Positions 12,697-24,906 are shown, counted from the stretch's first letter. The stretch: DNA of 64,000 bases from Palaemon carinicauda (GCF_036898095.1 NC_090726.1:180406663-180470662), one strand, 5' to 3'. Made by a program: numbers and translations. The notes: a model not told the origin generated them from the sequence alone.

Positions 12697-12900
12697 CGGA
12701 GCCTATAGTCCATTTCTTTTATCGAGGCAGATTTGCACTGACTCGCAGCAGTGCCCTTTTAGTTCGGAAAAGTTTCCTGATCGCTGATAGGTTAGAATTC
12801 TCATCAAACCAATCGGCGACCAGGAAACTTTTCCGAGCTGAAAGGGCACCGCTGCGAGTCGGTGCAAATCTGCATCGCTAAAAGAAATTGACTATAGTGA
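12697..12900. repeat. Near-perfect ~200-bp palindrome (hairpin MITE-like)
   Basis: The left arm starts near 12702 (CTATAGTCCATTTCTTTTAT) and runs through GCAGATTTGCACTGACTCGC and GGAAAAGTTTCCTGATCGC. The right arm, ending at about 12897, is its reverse complement with few mismatches. The loop is about 20-25 bp around 12790-12810. The arms are notably GC-richer than their surroundings. The structure fits a foldback or MITE-like element. I believe similar hairpins are common in prawn DNA, but this is recollection only. Confidence 0.85.
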
Positions 12901-13915
12901 AGGTAGGGATGGTGGAGGTCTGCACTTTTATCTTTTTTTTTCTTTTTTTTTTTGCATATCAAATTTAAAATCAACGAGGATACTTCTGGATAAAAAATAT
13001 TAAGATTCAAAAGTCACTCGTGAGAGGTTCTGTCCTCTTACCATATCTAGGACCTGGGAAGACCAGGCCATGACAGCTGATAACTGAGCAAGTAGATCTA
13101 TTTGTGTCTCTTCCATTCTAGAACTTAATGAATCACTAAACCATGTATGTGTTGGTAAATTGTCTTAAATAAGTTGTCCCTTTAAAACTTTTCAACTCGT
13201 TCGCAATACATATCCAAACAGTATTTCTAACATCAAGTTCAACAAAAAGGATAAACCTCTTATTTTAACCACTACTGATCTAATTCGACTATTAATCACT
13301 CTGTAAGATCTCCAGTGATGTAGGTCAAGGGGGAGGATTACGGGCCTCCAAAGCAGGGTTAGAAAAGAATAGTATGTTTGTAAATATTTAATATTACCAC
13401 CAACACCCGAGGGTAAGGGGGAGCGGGGACCTCTTTACTAACTTAGTAACCTCCCCAAATAAGACCTATAAATTTCTGGCTACGCCCCTCATTCAGCCCC
13501 AAAAAATTTAAAGTTCAAAGCTAATGATATTAACAATATTTCGCCGGCTGTCAACTAACACATCTTATTACTTAATTTTGGAGTGATCAACTTCTATCTT
13601 CATTGCAGAGAAACATTTATGGAAGTTTAATTTAGATAATAAAGACACAAGATAATTTCTTCTCGTTCGTGAATTCAAGTTTTGACTCGATGGTTTGGGA
13701 AATATTAGATATTGACGCGAAATGTCAAAAGAACTTTAAAAATTCTATTATTGGTAAAAGAAAAAAAAATTAATAAATAAAACAAATATGGCCAAATTTC
13801 TTGCTTATGATACAAAATAAAACATATTTTTGCATTACGAGAGCTTTATTTATAAATTTATTAGAAATATTGTTTGTAATTTCTAAATTGAATAGACAGA
13901 CTATATAACTTACAA
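12901..13915. other. AT-rich DNA, nothing recognised
   Basis: A poly-T run lies at 12932-12955. The rest is unique-looking with no acceptable coding frame, RNA gene or tandem repeat. Confidence 0.55.
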
Positions 13916-13919
13916 TCGC

Positions 13920-14188
13920 CTATTATAAGGGTAGAAGAGACTTTTTGGCTATGGTAAGCAGCATTTCTTGGTGAAGGACACTCCAAAATCAAACCACTGT
14001 TCTCTAGTCTGGGATGGTGCCATAGCCTCTGTACCATGGTCTTCCATTGTCTTAGGTTAGGGCTCTCTTGCCTGGGGGTACACTCAGGTACTCTATTCTA
14101 TCTGCTTCCTAATATCCTTTCTTCAATGGGCTATTTTCCCTGTTGAAGCCCATTGGCTTACATTGTAGTATCCTTCTTTTCTAACTAG
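13920..14188 (+). repeat. Interspersed LINE-like 3' tail repeat
   Basis: It contains GGTAAGCAGCATTTCTTGG, TGTACCATGGTCTTCCATTG, GGGCTATTTTCCCTGTTGAA and GGCTTACATTGTAGTATCC, then TTTTCTAACTAGGAAAATAA running into an (AAT)n tail. The same family appears at 16490-16580 on this strand and inverted at 33282-33680 and 55749-56160. The polar order, ending in (AAT)n, suggests the 3' end of a non-LTR retrotransposon or SINE. No coding part is present. Confidence 0.6.
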
Positions 14189-14427
<239 letters not shown>

Positions 14428-14988
14428 TGATGGTGATATGATTCATGCTCTATTTTCCCTCTTTTGTTCTGAAGGGAATAAAAGGTGAGGATACCAAAAG
14501 CTTTTTCTTTCTGCAAGAATACTGTACGTGAACCGTCCTTTGCATCGACATCTAGAAAGACATTTTGCCATTACATTTTAACGAGACCTTCGTGAGCACT
14601 CGCATGTGTACATTGAATTTTTCACTACCTTCTTACATAAAAGAGAAAAGTCTGCATAAAATGCCCGCTCAATCGTTCATGGAGGACAGCACTGTGCAAA
14701 AGGTGATAACATTGATAAAATTCTTCCATCTTATTTCTGCTCTATACTGGAATACAAACTGATTTCATACCGATTGTTTCTTGGATTACTCATTCATTTC
14801 TAGTATCTTTGCAAGCTTTTTCTGAACACCTGAGGGGTTTTATTATTCCATCTTCCTTGAACTTGGACAGATAAAATGGCTGGATTTTTCTTTACATATT
14901 TGTTCCTTCCGTGTTCGGATGAATATCTTTATTGGATATCAAAATGAAAAGTGTAAGGTCTATTCATACAGCCTAAAACACACACACA
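14428..14988. other. Unique AT-rich DNA, nothing recognised
   Basis: No recognisable gene or repeat. A 65-codon frame at 14565-14762 has no identifiable domain. Confidence 0.5.
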
Positions 14989-15200
<212 letters not shown>

Positions 15201-15720
15201 ATGTATGTTCAGCATTTCACATTTGTTTTCACAATATTCTTGCCCTTCTATATATTGAGATGCATAGCGTAGATTATCCGTAGAACAAGGCAAGTAACTG
15301 ATATTGAATTAAAGCTTTTATGATGGAAGTTAAGTATAAATCTGAGTTTGTTGAATAAGTATGATATAAATCTACATATATACAGCTCATATATATATGT
15401 ATTCACGTATTCGTATATGTAATAAGAAATGGGAGTGAATGAAAAGAAGGTCTAACAAATAGAATTCTATTGCCTAGTACTGACTTAATAATTCTCTTAA
15501 CATACATTGTGGAATATTTGTTGACAGTAAATCCGACGTCTGTCTCCCATTCGTAAAAGATGTTCCATCAATAAATGTAGGGCCTCTTTGAAGAGCTAAT
15601 TCAACTTTGTTATACTGCTCATATGGGCTCAATAATTTTCTATTTGTGAATGACAATCAGTTCTTAAAGGTGTAATGGAGCCATGCTCGAGAAATCATTT
15701 TTTATGAATTCGTATGTGTG
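15201..15720. other. Unique AT-rich DNA, nothing recognised
   Basis: The interval separates two (TA)n tracts. The 60-codon minus frame at 15474-15656 has no recognisable features. Confidence 0.5.
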
Positions 15721-15797
<77 letters not shown>

Positions 15798-15834
15798 GTA
15801 TGTATGTATGTATGTATGTATGTATGTATGTGCC
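15721..15834. repeat. (TA)n-(TGTA)n microsatellite
   Basis: Pure (TA)n to about 15795 is followed by eight or nine TGTA units. Confidence 0.95.
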
Positions 15835-18618
15835 TGTGTTTGTATGAAAATGTGTGTAAACCCTCGTGATATTTCAGGCCCTTTTGTTTCAGATTATAAG
15901 TTTCATCAGTCAATGTGTGCATAATCTTTCCTTTCACACATTTAATATCGATCTTCTGAGTACCAATAATACTACCATAATATGTATTTTAAAATACCAG
16001 TAACAATAGGAAACGAAGGTAATTTTTTCATACTAATGACAGATTTGTCTATTTTGTTTACTGTATCATGCAAGTGACATTCTTTTTTTTCTTTTTTTTT
16101 TTTTACAAAAACTATTAAAGACTGTCTTTGGCTGACAAAAACAGCCTCACATCATATATATTTCTAATAAAGTTAAATCCCAAAAACATAATTCCTAAAG
16201 AGGAATAAGAGGCAGGAGGCAGATGGAGAAACCTCTTCCCAGACAGCCTTCCTCCACTTAACAACTAAATGGTATTGGCACAATACATCATGCGCTGGCA
16301 ACGTTAATTAACAAACGTATTCTGAAATTAGGTTTTATTGGAGAATTTGTCACACAGTCCTCCGGACTACTTGTCATCTGGGAGTAGAAATGTCTTTCGT
16401 GCCGTTGCTGTTGGCATTACTTTTGCAGCTTTCCAGGAATGAGACAAAGTTACATAGAATTGTATTTCAAGTCAGTGAATGTTTGATAACCTCGTTGAAG
16501 CTCTTGGGCTTATAGCATTGTGCTTCTCCAGCTAGAGTTATAGCTTGGATAACAATAACAAAAACAACATTAACACTAACACTAACGTTGATGATACAGT
16601 AGGCATAATATCAATTCTACAGTGTTTCAATTTCCTGTAACATTCTTCTGACATATCACTAGAATAATTTCCCCTTGATATAATAGTGAAAATCAATTCA
16701 TCTAAACTCTAAAATCATTATGCTACTGCATCACTAAACAAGGTAAGATTTTTCTTTTTCAGCATATATAAGCATGGAGCATACAAGAATATAATTAGAA
16801 ATGACTGGTTCCAAGTATTCTCAATCTGTTTTATATTACACTCAAAGTATTTATCACTTTTAATTATCAGTTTCTACCCAGTGTCCCCATTACTTGATGA
16901 ACTAAGGAAAGAGATAACCATGAAAACACGTCATGGATATTATCAAACGCATTGTGTCACGGTTTAACCAAACAACAAGCTTCGGAATTCTACTCTCTTC
17001 AGTGTTTCCTTATTATCCCTCTTGTTTTAGTTTCTCCTTATAGGGATGAAATCGGTCTTCGTTGAGTACAGAAATGTCTTTAAAATGTTACTGCCATATT
17101 TAGGTAATTAACTGAAGGATTGCGGAAAAAATCAACTTATTTAGCCATAGGGGTTGGAGTTTTACTGAAAAGGTCTTGTTTTATAATTATATTATTAGAA
17201 AATAACAACTGATATTCAGACTTTGAATAATCAAGAAATTCCTGAAAAATATAGTAGCTACTCTTCAAGAATTATTTCTAAAGAAAAAAAGAATAAAGAA
17301 ATATAGGTCCCCAAACAACAAGCATAAATAAACGAGGGTAACGCACCAGGTGATTTATGTTCCCAGAACACGAGTCTAATGCCTGAATATGTCTGTAAAT
17401 TGACATTGCAAGCTCGGAATTTATTGTGCTGATAACACTTAGCCCCCAAGGAATAAGGAGGCTGTTTTCTCCACTTCTCTCGGCTTCTTTGGTAGTTCAT
17501 GCTCGAACAAAACTGAAGGATTTAGCATTTCCCCTCTAGACAAAGAAACAGACAAGAAAACAGGGAATATAATTTAGATTACGCTGAAGAGGAATAGATA
17601 TAATGCTTAATTTTAGAAAAACACTTATTTAAAGACGTTAAATACATTGTATGTTTTATCTTCCCTATAGAAAAACGGATATCAATAAAAAGTAAATCAT
17701 AACTGGGAAACATTACCGATAGCTGAATTCTCACCTGGAATAAAAATATTGTAAGAATTCACATGGTTAACTGTTTAAAGATGATGTTCCTCATCACATG
17801 GATCATCAAAGAAAACATGTAGGGATAAAATAAAACAGGCTCGAAAACTATGGAGGCTGCAAAATAAGAGGATAAAAGTTCTTGTGTTGGTTTAGTTGGG
17901 ACTTCAAATTGAGTTAGCGAACCATTTTTAACGAACACCTGAACAAACAAGAGCGGTTTCCCAGACACCTGCGCAAACAATGACGCATTCTCAACTCGCT
18001 TTACAAACAAAGTAAGGGGAAACAAAGGAGTTTGTTTGCGGAAAGTACACTGAGCCACTAAGTGAATTAAATATTTGGATGAAGTTACGATTAGAAGTGG
18101 TTTCAAATGTTCTTTTACGCACTATCTACCAAATATAGCTGTATTACCATGCAATTGAACTAAGGGGATAAGGGTAATGTCAATATTGAGGTAGATGTAA
18201 TATGCATGTCCCTTTTTTCAATAAATAACGCCCTTATTTGTTTGCCATGGATTTGGAAACATAGAGAAACTACGCATATCATTACAATGAAATTAACCGA
18301 ATACTTTAGGAAAAGGGTAAGATTAATTATGAAATCAAATCGAAAATAAGATTTATAATTCTTCTAACTCTTCATCCAATGGTAAAAAATCCGAACATCG
18401 AGACTGGAGAATTTCCTCTGGGCTGGATATAAACTTCTAATTGATAATTAGCTATGTCGATTCTCAAATAGGACATTAGTATAATACTTAACGACTGTTT
18501 TAATGTAAGTCTTAACTAGGTACAAAGTTCATTATAAAGAAGAGTAAAAAAGGTTTAACTTGAAGTTAGAATAAAGATGACAGAAAGAAATATATATGTC
18601 CAAAGTTTAAAATTATAA
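15835..18618. other. Mostly unique AT-rich DNA
   Basis: No domain-bearing frame was recognised. The 115-codon minus frame at 17759-18106 and the 80-codon minus frame at 17258-17500 have no identifiable motifs. A short fragment of the LINE-like tail repeat lies at about 16490-16580 (CTTGGGCTTATAGCATTGTG, then AGCTAGAGTTATAGCTTGG). Confidence 0.55.
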
Positions 18619-18621
18619 TCA

Positions 18622-19009
18622 AGAACTAGAGGGACACACAGTAGGGCACAGGGCTCTGCTGCGGCAGTTTCTTCTCTGGACCTTTTGCTTGACCTTGGCC
18701 TTGACCTTAACCTTGACCTTAACATGTATTAATTGGCGTGGATTTTTATGAACTCAAATATGAACCTAGTTCAAAGTCTGTGACAAAGATTTCCAAACTT
18801 ATGGCTGATTACGTAAATTGGACATTTTGATTGACCTTGATCTTTGCCCTTGACCTTCCTAAATTTAATAATTTCCAGGATTTTACACTAGCTAATCGCT
18901 CCATTACTCTACGACTAAATTGTTGTCAGGAAGCTGTTCACAAACAAACACACACACACTGGGCGAAAACATAACCTCCTTCCAACTTCGTTGACGGAGG
19001 TAATTACCT
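18622..19009. repeat. Interspersed repeat with TGACCTTGACC tracts
   Basis: CTTGACCTTGGCCTTGACCT tracts (18689-18722) and a second set (18831-18858) are followed by GGAAGCTGTTCACAAACAAA, a (CA)n run and CTCCTTCCAACTTCGTTGAC GGAGGTAATTACC. This layout matches a repeat I recall as common in decapod and mollusc DNA, and its opposite end type is at 10048-10158. No ORF is present, so it is probably a non-autonomous element. Confidence 0.5.
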
Positions 19010-19658
19010 GAATTTCAGCAGTATACAAACAGTAACACATACCAATGTTGGTAGCAAGGAAGGAAACTCAAAACAGTATATATCGAATAGCCTAAACATA
19101 GTTTTTGAATCATTTTCAGCTGCAAAAAATAAAGCGAAGCGATCACCCTATCCAAAAGAAAATATGAGTCAAAAGTTGAGGCTTAGTGTTGATTTATATG
19201 AAGTGCTGAAATTATACCATTAGATTTTTCGAGAGAAAATATTTTCACCTCAAAATAAACACTACTAACAGTCTGAATGAGAAATTCCTAGTTTTTTTTT
19301 TTTTCAGAAATTCGGTACTACATTTTCCATTTTGCATTTTTGGCAGCTCTAAAAGTCTGGAAAAGAAATATTTCAGCCAATTTTCAATATAGGACTATGA
19401 ATTTAATCTATTCGAAGCTAGATTCTTTAACAAAAAATTGATAAATTTTTCCAAACCTTATCAACTTTTTATTTAACTATACTTCTATTTTCGCAACTGT
19501 TCTTGAAATCATTTTCCTATTACTTATTAAATAAGACACGTATATAAGATTAGATAACATACTTTTTTTCATTGGTATCATGAAAATAAAAAACCGACAT
19601 AAAAAGCCTCTCAAAAAGTATTTTTTTACCTTTAAATATTTGCTTAATTAGGTTGCAG
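19010..19658. other. AT-rich DNA left of the duplication, nothing recognised
   Basis: No gene or repeat was recognised up to the left edge of the segmental duplication. Confidence 0.5.
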
Positions 19659-21019
19659 TCAGACGTGAAAATATAGAAAATCCAGTCTTCTGGGATGTCT
19701 GGGAATTTTAGTTGTTACCACGGTTACAAGCTCAGTAATTATAATCCTCTGCTGGAATTCATAAAAGTAGACTTTTCTACCACTAAAGTATTGTTCGTTA
19801 GGTCGAATATCCCATGCAGTAGGTTTTTCATTATATAGATTGACATATTGACCAATAAACACCTGTAGAAAGTTTATATGATAATAAAGGCAATATTGTG
19901 CAACAAATGATGTTGTCGGATTGTTAACCAATAATTTGTGTGAACTAATATCTAAGCAGAGGTTTCTGGGTTTTCATCAAGGGTAATTGACAAATATAAT
20001 TAATAATTATACAATATCATTAATCATCCATTTCGACCGTAAAATATATATTTTACTACAAAATATGGAAATTCGATCAAGATTTTTATTAAAAAAAAAA
20101 ATCTCATAAATGATAAATATAGCTACCGAAATTATTTCCTCACCGAACTGATAAGAACATAAGAGTTAAGTCCGGAATAAATGTGTGAAGTTCAAAATAT
20201 ATTACATGTTAGATATTTAGCTCAACTTTATTTTCCTCTTGTTATTATACTACTTCCTAGAATTCCACATACTCGATTTTCCATTTGATTTCTACTTCAT
20301 CTTTTATAGCTGAGAAGGACGACTAATCAGAGGGAGAGGAATGGAAATTTAAAAAAGGCTTTTCGTAAGACTTTTTCTCCTGAGAGATTTTTTGAACTCT
20401 CAGAAGCTCAATATATCTAATTGGAAAATAAAATTGGAGCAGATATTGCTTCGGAAAAAAGGAACTAAAAATAAATATGAAATTGCCTATATTAATTGGA
20501 CACTAGAAAATATTCTTGGAATAGTAACCACTAATGAGTTATATTTGAAGTCTCTTTCGCTCTTATTGCACAAGCTTATAGAAGAGTCCCTTTATTGCTT
20601 TATTACAGGATGTAATTACAAATAGCAATATCAAAATATATATGTCCTTCTCCTGAATACTATCTGCTATCAATGGGGTTTTTGAACAACTAACTGTGAT
20701 ATTCAAACTTAAAAGGTATTTGGTTACCTCATTCGGAGGTAAAGGAGGAATAAGAGAAAAGTGCTTTGTCATAGTATGCTAGAGTATAATATGACTCCAT
20801 TGACATCATTCTGCATAGAGTTCATTTACAAGAAGTGTTGAGACTGCGAGAGTTTGACAAAACTACGGAAATAGGAATTGCCTAACCTCTGTATAAATCT
20901 GTTGAATACTATATTCTGCATTTCAATCTGGCATTAGGAAATCTAGAAATGGAAGCTTGTATACTTCGTATGTTAACTTTAACCATAGAGCCATGAGTAT
21001 AAACTTGAGCATGTGGCCA
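19659..21019. other. Copy A left part, no gene recognised
   Basis: The 77-codon plus frame at 20392-20625 is broken in the equivalent part of copy B (about 40025-40285), which has an insertion and frame changes. The two copies therefore do not support a conserved protein. Confidence 0.6.
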
Positions 21020-21023
21020 TTAC

Positions 21024-21278
21024 TGTGACGGCGCCAAGTAAGGGTGTGAACTCAAAGGCAGATTGGAAACGACTGAGTTGTTTATTAAGGAACATTCTCC
21101 TTTATATACGAAACCTCAAGGCAACAGGACATAACATGTTCGAGAGACAGACAATGTCACAGAGCAAAACAGCTGACATGAATTTTCATGTTCGTTTTAG
21201 TGCGAGGGAAGAGCGAAGATACAAGCATAATATATACAAAAGGAATTATGTACAATTGTGTGACACACGGTTGGTACA
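21024..21278 (-). repeat. 3' LTR of the minus-strand derivative
   Basis: On the minus strand it begins TGTACCAACCGTGTGTCACA and ends with TCACA. It contains an AATAAA on its sense strand (seen as TTTATT at 21081-21086) and a TATATAAAGG box (21095-21104 as its complement). Confidence 0.92.
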
Positions 21279-21295
21279 TGGCTCCCCCTCTAAAA
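21279..21295 (-). other. Polypurine tract of the derivative
   Basis: Read on the minus strand as TTTTTAGAGGGGGAGCCA immediately before the LTR. It corresponds to the tract at 50315-50331 in the full-length element. Confidence 0.85.
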
Positions 21296-21458
21296 ATGAC
21301 ATACTGAACATGTTAAATAGGTGCCCTGAATCTGGAGAGGTAGTAGTAAAAACTGCGCCGATTAGCAGCAGTGAGTGGCTGTAGAAGTCGATGGTTGGGG
21401 TGCGAGCGAGTGGTGGAAGAGGAGTGGCTGTGTTGCCGCTCCGGCTCGTCACGGGGTA

Positions 21459-21735
21459 GGCGAGTGTGTCCTACGGCATTCATAGGCGTGTCCTACGGCA
21501 TTCTTAGGCGAGTGTGTCCTACGGCATTCATAGGCAAGTGTGTCCTACGGCATTCATAGGCAAGTGTGTCCTACGGCATTCATAGGCAAGTGTGTCCTAC
21601 GGCATTCATAGGCAAGTGTGTCCTACGGCGTTCATAGGCGTGTCCTACGGCGTTCATAGGCGTGTATGTCCTACGGCGTTCATAGGCGTGTATGTCCTAC
21701 GGCATTCATAGGCGTGTATGTCCTACAGCATTCAC
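21459..21735 (-). repeat. Minisatellite of 21-26-bp units inside the gag remnant
   Basis: Eleven copies of GTGTCCTACGGCATTCATAG GC with a variable AAGTG or GTGTA extension; units are 21-26 bp. On the sense strand the unit reads ATGCCGTAGGACATACACGC, which occurs once in gag of the full-length element (about 47088-47109). The array therefore arose by amplification of a single-copy gag segment. Confidence 0.9.
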
Positions 21736-22080
21736 GTCAACTTCGGTTTAAGTTGAATAGGTGTCCTCTTCGTCACAAGTGGAGGCGTTGATGGAGGTTT
21801 TGAAGGTCATAAAGTTGCTGTCCATAAGGGCACGAAGTAGGTTCTCCTCACGAGGAGAGCTGTCTGCGGCAGGTTGCAGGCGAGTGATACTGGTCATTTT
21901 CCCGGGGGTGAGCGAAGCCCTTTGGTTCCCCAACGGTTGTTGAGAGAGCTGAAAAGGCGTTGCTATACGGGCGGCTGGCGACGGCGAGTACTGCTGCAGA
22001 AGGTATGCGTTGACGGCGTCATAGTGACAACGATGGAGGGGCGAGAGGGGTGGGGGTGGAAGGCAGTGGGAGCGAGTCGA
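21736..22080 (-). pseudogene. gag: gag remnant of the LTR derivative
   Basis: A minus-strand frame at 21748-21933 matches the middle of Gag from the full-length element at 46521-47294 (shared QRASL, KMTSI or EMTSI, and RLQPA). The first ~80 codons are missing. At the point equivalent to the internal TAG in the full-length gag (46776-46778), the derivative keeps a glutamine codon. Downstream the frame runs into the minisatellite, then a short stretch of the Cys-His region, then pol's last bases. It is non-functional as a complete Gag. Confidence 0.8.
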
Positions 22081-22096
22081 CTTCCGGTGTCACCAA
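22081..22096 (-). other. Primer-binding site of the derivative
   Basis: Read on the minus strand as TTGGTGACACCGGAAG directly after the 5' LTR. It differs by one base from the full-length element (TGGTGACCCCGG at 46448-46459). Confidence 0.8.
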
Positions 22097-22351
22097 TGTG
22101 ACGGCGCCGAGTAAGGGTGTGAACTCAAAGGCAGATTGGAAACGCCTGAGTTGTTTATTAAGGAACATTCTCCTTTATATACGAAACCTCAAGGCAACAG
22201 GACATAACATGTTTGAGAGACAGACAATGTCACAGAGCAAAACAGCAGACATGAATTTTCATGTTCGTTTTAGTGCGAGGGAAGAGCGAAGATACAAGCA
22301 TAATATATACAAAAGGAATTATGTACAATTGTGTGACACACGGTTGGTACA
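22097..22351 (-). repeat. 5' LTR of the minus-strand derivative
   Basis: 255 bp, about 98% identical to 21024-21278, with the same terminal TGTACC...ACA. It is followed outward by the TTAC target duplication. Confidence 0.92.
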
Positions 22352-22515
22352 TTACCTTAGATGCTGCTACTTTTTACCTTGGATTTCCTTAAAACTTTTA
22401 AAATATCCTTAAATTTGAAGCAAGTGATTTCGTGAAAGCGAAATCACCTTAGAATTACCTTAAAGTTTACCTTGAAACTATGAAAATTACCTTTAAGGTA
22501 ATTACCTTGAAAGTT
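22352..22515. repeat. ACCTTA-rich tract with hairpins
   Basis: ACCTT/AAGGT motifs recur about ten times in 160 bp. A perfect 9-bp stem lies at 22424-22447 (GTGATTTCG, loop, CGAAATCAC) and an AATTACCTTTAAGGTAATT-like palindrome near 22486-22503. The equivalent place in copy B (about 40665-40720) has different sequence. Origin unknown. Confidence 0.55.
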
Positions 22516-23465
22516 TAAAGCCAGAATCTATGCGTCTGGATCTGGATCTGGGTCTCTTGTAAACAAGGAATGTCAACCTATTTCAAGCCTTTAATAATAA
22601 TTGTTTTTCTTGTGTATAGCAGAATATTTTATGCATTAAACTCGATTATTTAGACTTGCATTTCCTAGCATGAGACCACTCTCTCACTGCTAACCTCTTA
22701 TATTAAGTTTACAAAATGATACTGCCGTTCCAGTCCTCTTTCACAACAGCGTTAGTAGGTCCGTTTACTACACGACTTACACTAGTTCTAAATCAAATGG
22801 AAGTTAATAAACAATGATCCAACAAACAACCACAATGTCAATCTGTGTACAGGCTTTAGTTTCCATATGTTAATAGACCTCCTTTTCTCAGCTATTCCAT
22901 TCATGGATCTTAGTTTTCAAGCTGATTCTGTTATTTTGTTACTGTTGTCTATTATATTTTTAGAATAGTCAGTACTTATTAATGTACTTGTTGAAAATTC
23001 TTTCTCTACTAGTCTGACATCTCACGAATATTCGCATATAAGAAAAGATCACAGGACGGAATTGGTCAAATTTGTTATGGTAAAATACTTTATCAACAAT
23101 CTTGTTTTATAGGAGACTTGCAATTCACATGTCATCTTTGAATACAAGCTATTACGTAAATTCCATAATCCTATAATGCACAAGTATCCTCGTAAGAAAC
23201 AGATTAGTCACTGAAGTATAAACGTTTCTATAATCTATAAATAGAATGAATGCGGGGAGGTCTCGAGCAGTATTACTGTGGTCTTGAGTACCTGGTGGAT
23301 GAACATGGAAAGTACCAAACGTCTTGTTGAGTATCGACGAGTATTATTGTGTTCATAATTCCTTGTCCTACATTTTCTTCCAATGCACATTTTATTTTTA
23401 CCTTCTTGTAAGCATATTTCTAATTTGGTATCTCATAATGTTCAGTAGCAAAATGGCAAGGATTG
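22516..23465. other. Copy A unique-looking AT-rich DNA
   Basis: Collinear with 40740-41755 in copy B. No conserved reading frame was found between the copies. Confidence 0.55.
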
Positions 23466-23469
23466 TAAG

Positions 23470-24108
23470 TAAATTCTTGCTTACGACTCACCCAGTCCAC
23501 CTAGTGTTAATTTCTTTATTTATGATTAACCCACAGGCAAGACATATAAAGTAACAAATGAATGTGCAACTAGGTGGAAGGTGAGGTAATAGTAAACTAG
23601 CTGGAATAAGTAGGCTGTAAGCAGGAACCACCCAGTCCACCTAGTTGTTCCTTCGTTTGCTCGCTTACGATTGTTGTAGCTCAGTTGGGGCAATCCTAAA
23701 TAAATAATCGAACAACTATGTGGACTGAGTGAGCCGTAAGCAAGTCTCAACCAGTCCACCTAGCTGTTCTTTTTTTATTCTTTTATGATTGCCCCACCAT
23801 ATGTGGTACATGGTAGGGCAATCGTAAAGGCAAGGAATAATAACTAGGTGGAAGATAGGGCAATCGTAAACTAGGTGAAGTGGATGGCCAGTAATGAGTC
23901 CCCTAGTCCACCTAAGCGTCCATTTGTTTGTTTAAGATTGCCCGGACCACATAAGGTGGGACAATCATAAATGCCCGAATCACATAAGGTGGTACAATCA
24001 TAAATGGAGAAACAAACAACCATGTAGACTTTGTGGAGTCATAAGCAGGAGTCTAACCCAGTCCACCTAGCTGTTCGTAGTTCATTCGGTCACGATTGCC
24101 CCACCATA
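23470..24108. repeat. Array of palindromic ~100-130-bp units, copy A
   Basis: The motif CCAGTCCACCTAG followed by TTGTTCGTTCG-like and ACGATTGCCC sequence alternates with its reverse complement (GGGCAATCGTAAAC, AACTAGGTGGA-like and GGACTG). Forward copies begin near 23490, 23631, 23752, 23909 and 24058, with inverted copies between them. Each pair can fold into a long hairpin. The array abuts the SINE at its right. Confidence 0.8.
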
Positions 24109-24416
24109 TGCGGTGGCCGATGGGGTGAACTCCTGACTTAGGTTTGAGTCCCACTCAGACTCGTTAGTTTCTTTAGTGACTACAACCTCACCATCCTTGT
24201 GAGCTAAGGATGGGGTCTTTCAGGCAGCCTATAGGTCTCTGCTGAGTGATCAGCAACCAATACCTGGCCCTCGGTCCTAGCTTGGGTGGATAAGGGCTTG
24301 GGCACTGATCACATACATATTGTCAGTCTCTGGACATTTTCCTACTCGATAGGGCAATGTTACTGTCCCTTGCCCCTACCATTCATGAGCGGCCTTTATA
24401 AATTTTAAACACCTTG
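24109..24416 (+). repeat. tRNA-derived SINE, copy A
   Basis: The head has an A-box-like TGGCCGATGGGG (24114-24125) and a B-box-like GGTTTGAGTCC (24141-24151). The body contains CACCATCCTTGTGAGCTAAG, GATCAGCAACCAATACCTGG and CACTGTCCCTTGCCCCTACC-type sequence, and it ends near ATTCATGAGCGGCCTTTATA. About 10 bases between the boxes are missing relative to copy B, so the internal promoter is probably dead. Confidence 0.7.
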
Positions 24417-24906
24417 CTAGTACAACTTCTTTAAGCCACCGTTAAAAGTTACCGTTGAGCATCATAAGACATCTAACTAAAAATATGCATGACCACCAAA
24501 TCTTAGCTGGGAGTCAGTGTTGCTTGGTTTTGCATTAGTGACTTCTTCCTACAAACACTGGGCAAAATCTGTATGGTTGGCAGCAGTGCTTGGTAATACA
24601 AAGTTGAGCTCGTTCGTTAAGATTGCCATGCCTTGTAGCATGACACGGGCTCTTGTCCTAGACATCCCGTAAAATATGTTGAGCAGCATGGACCCGGAAA
24701 CCCACTCCACAACCTCTTGGCAAAGTAGGCATATAGAGACACTTTACATCCCCTTTCCCCAACAACATTCGGCTAATCCATTTTTTAACATCCTATATTT
24801 ATATTTTCTATATACTACTACATACACTAATCTATTGCTTTTATTTTGCTCTATTTCATATTTCCTTTCTCCTTTTACCTCTTTCATCAGGTTTTTTAGC
24901 AATTTT

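Larger units (their letters stand above)
21024..22351 (-). mobile_element. Pol-less CsRN1-type LTR retrotransposon derivative
   Basis: Two 255-bp LTRs in minus orientation (21024-21278 and 22097-22351) differ at about four positions, so insertion is fairly recent. Direct 4-bp TTAC repeats flank it (21020-21023 and 22352-22355). The primer-binding site lies inside the right LTR and the polypurine tract inside the left LTR. Internally, only gag leader and part of gag remain. Sequence homologous to the full-length element breaks off within the Gag Cys-His region and resumes just before the pol stop, so essentially all of pol is missing. The 5' part of gag is also deleted between two ATG-containing points. 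An 11-copy minisatellite sits in the gag remnant. It cannot encode its own reverse transcriptase or integrase, so it must have moved with enzymes supplied in trans (inference). Confidence 0.92.

Noticed and set aside
24109..24160. Genuine tRNA gene
   Set aside because: Only A- and B-box-like segments are present; no cloverleaf can be completed, and the body continues as a SINE.
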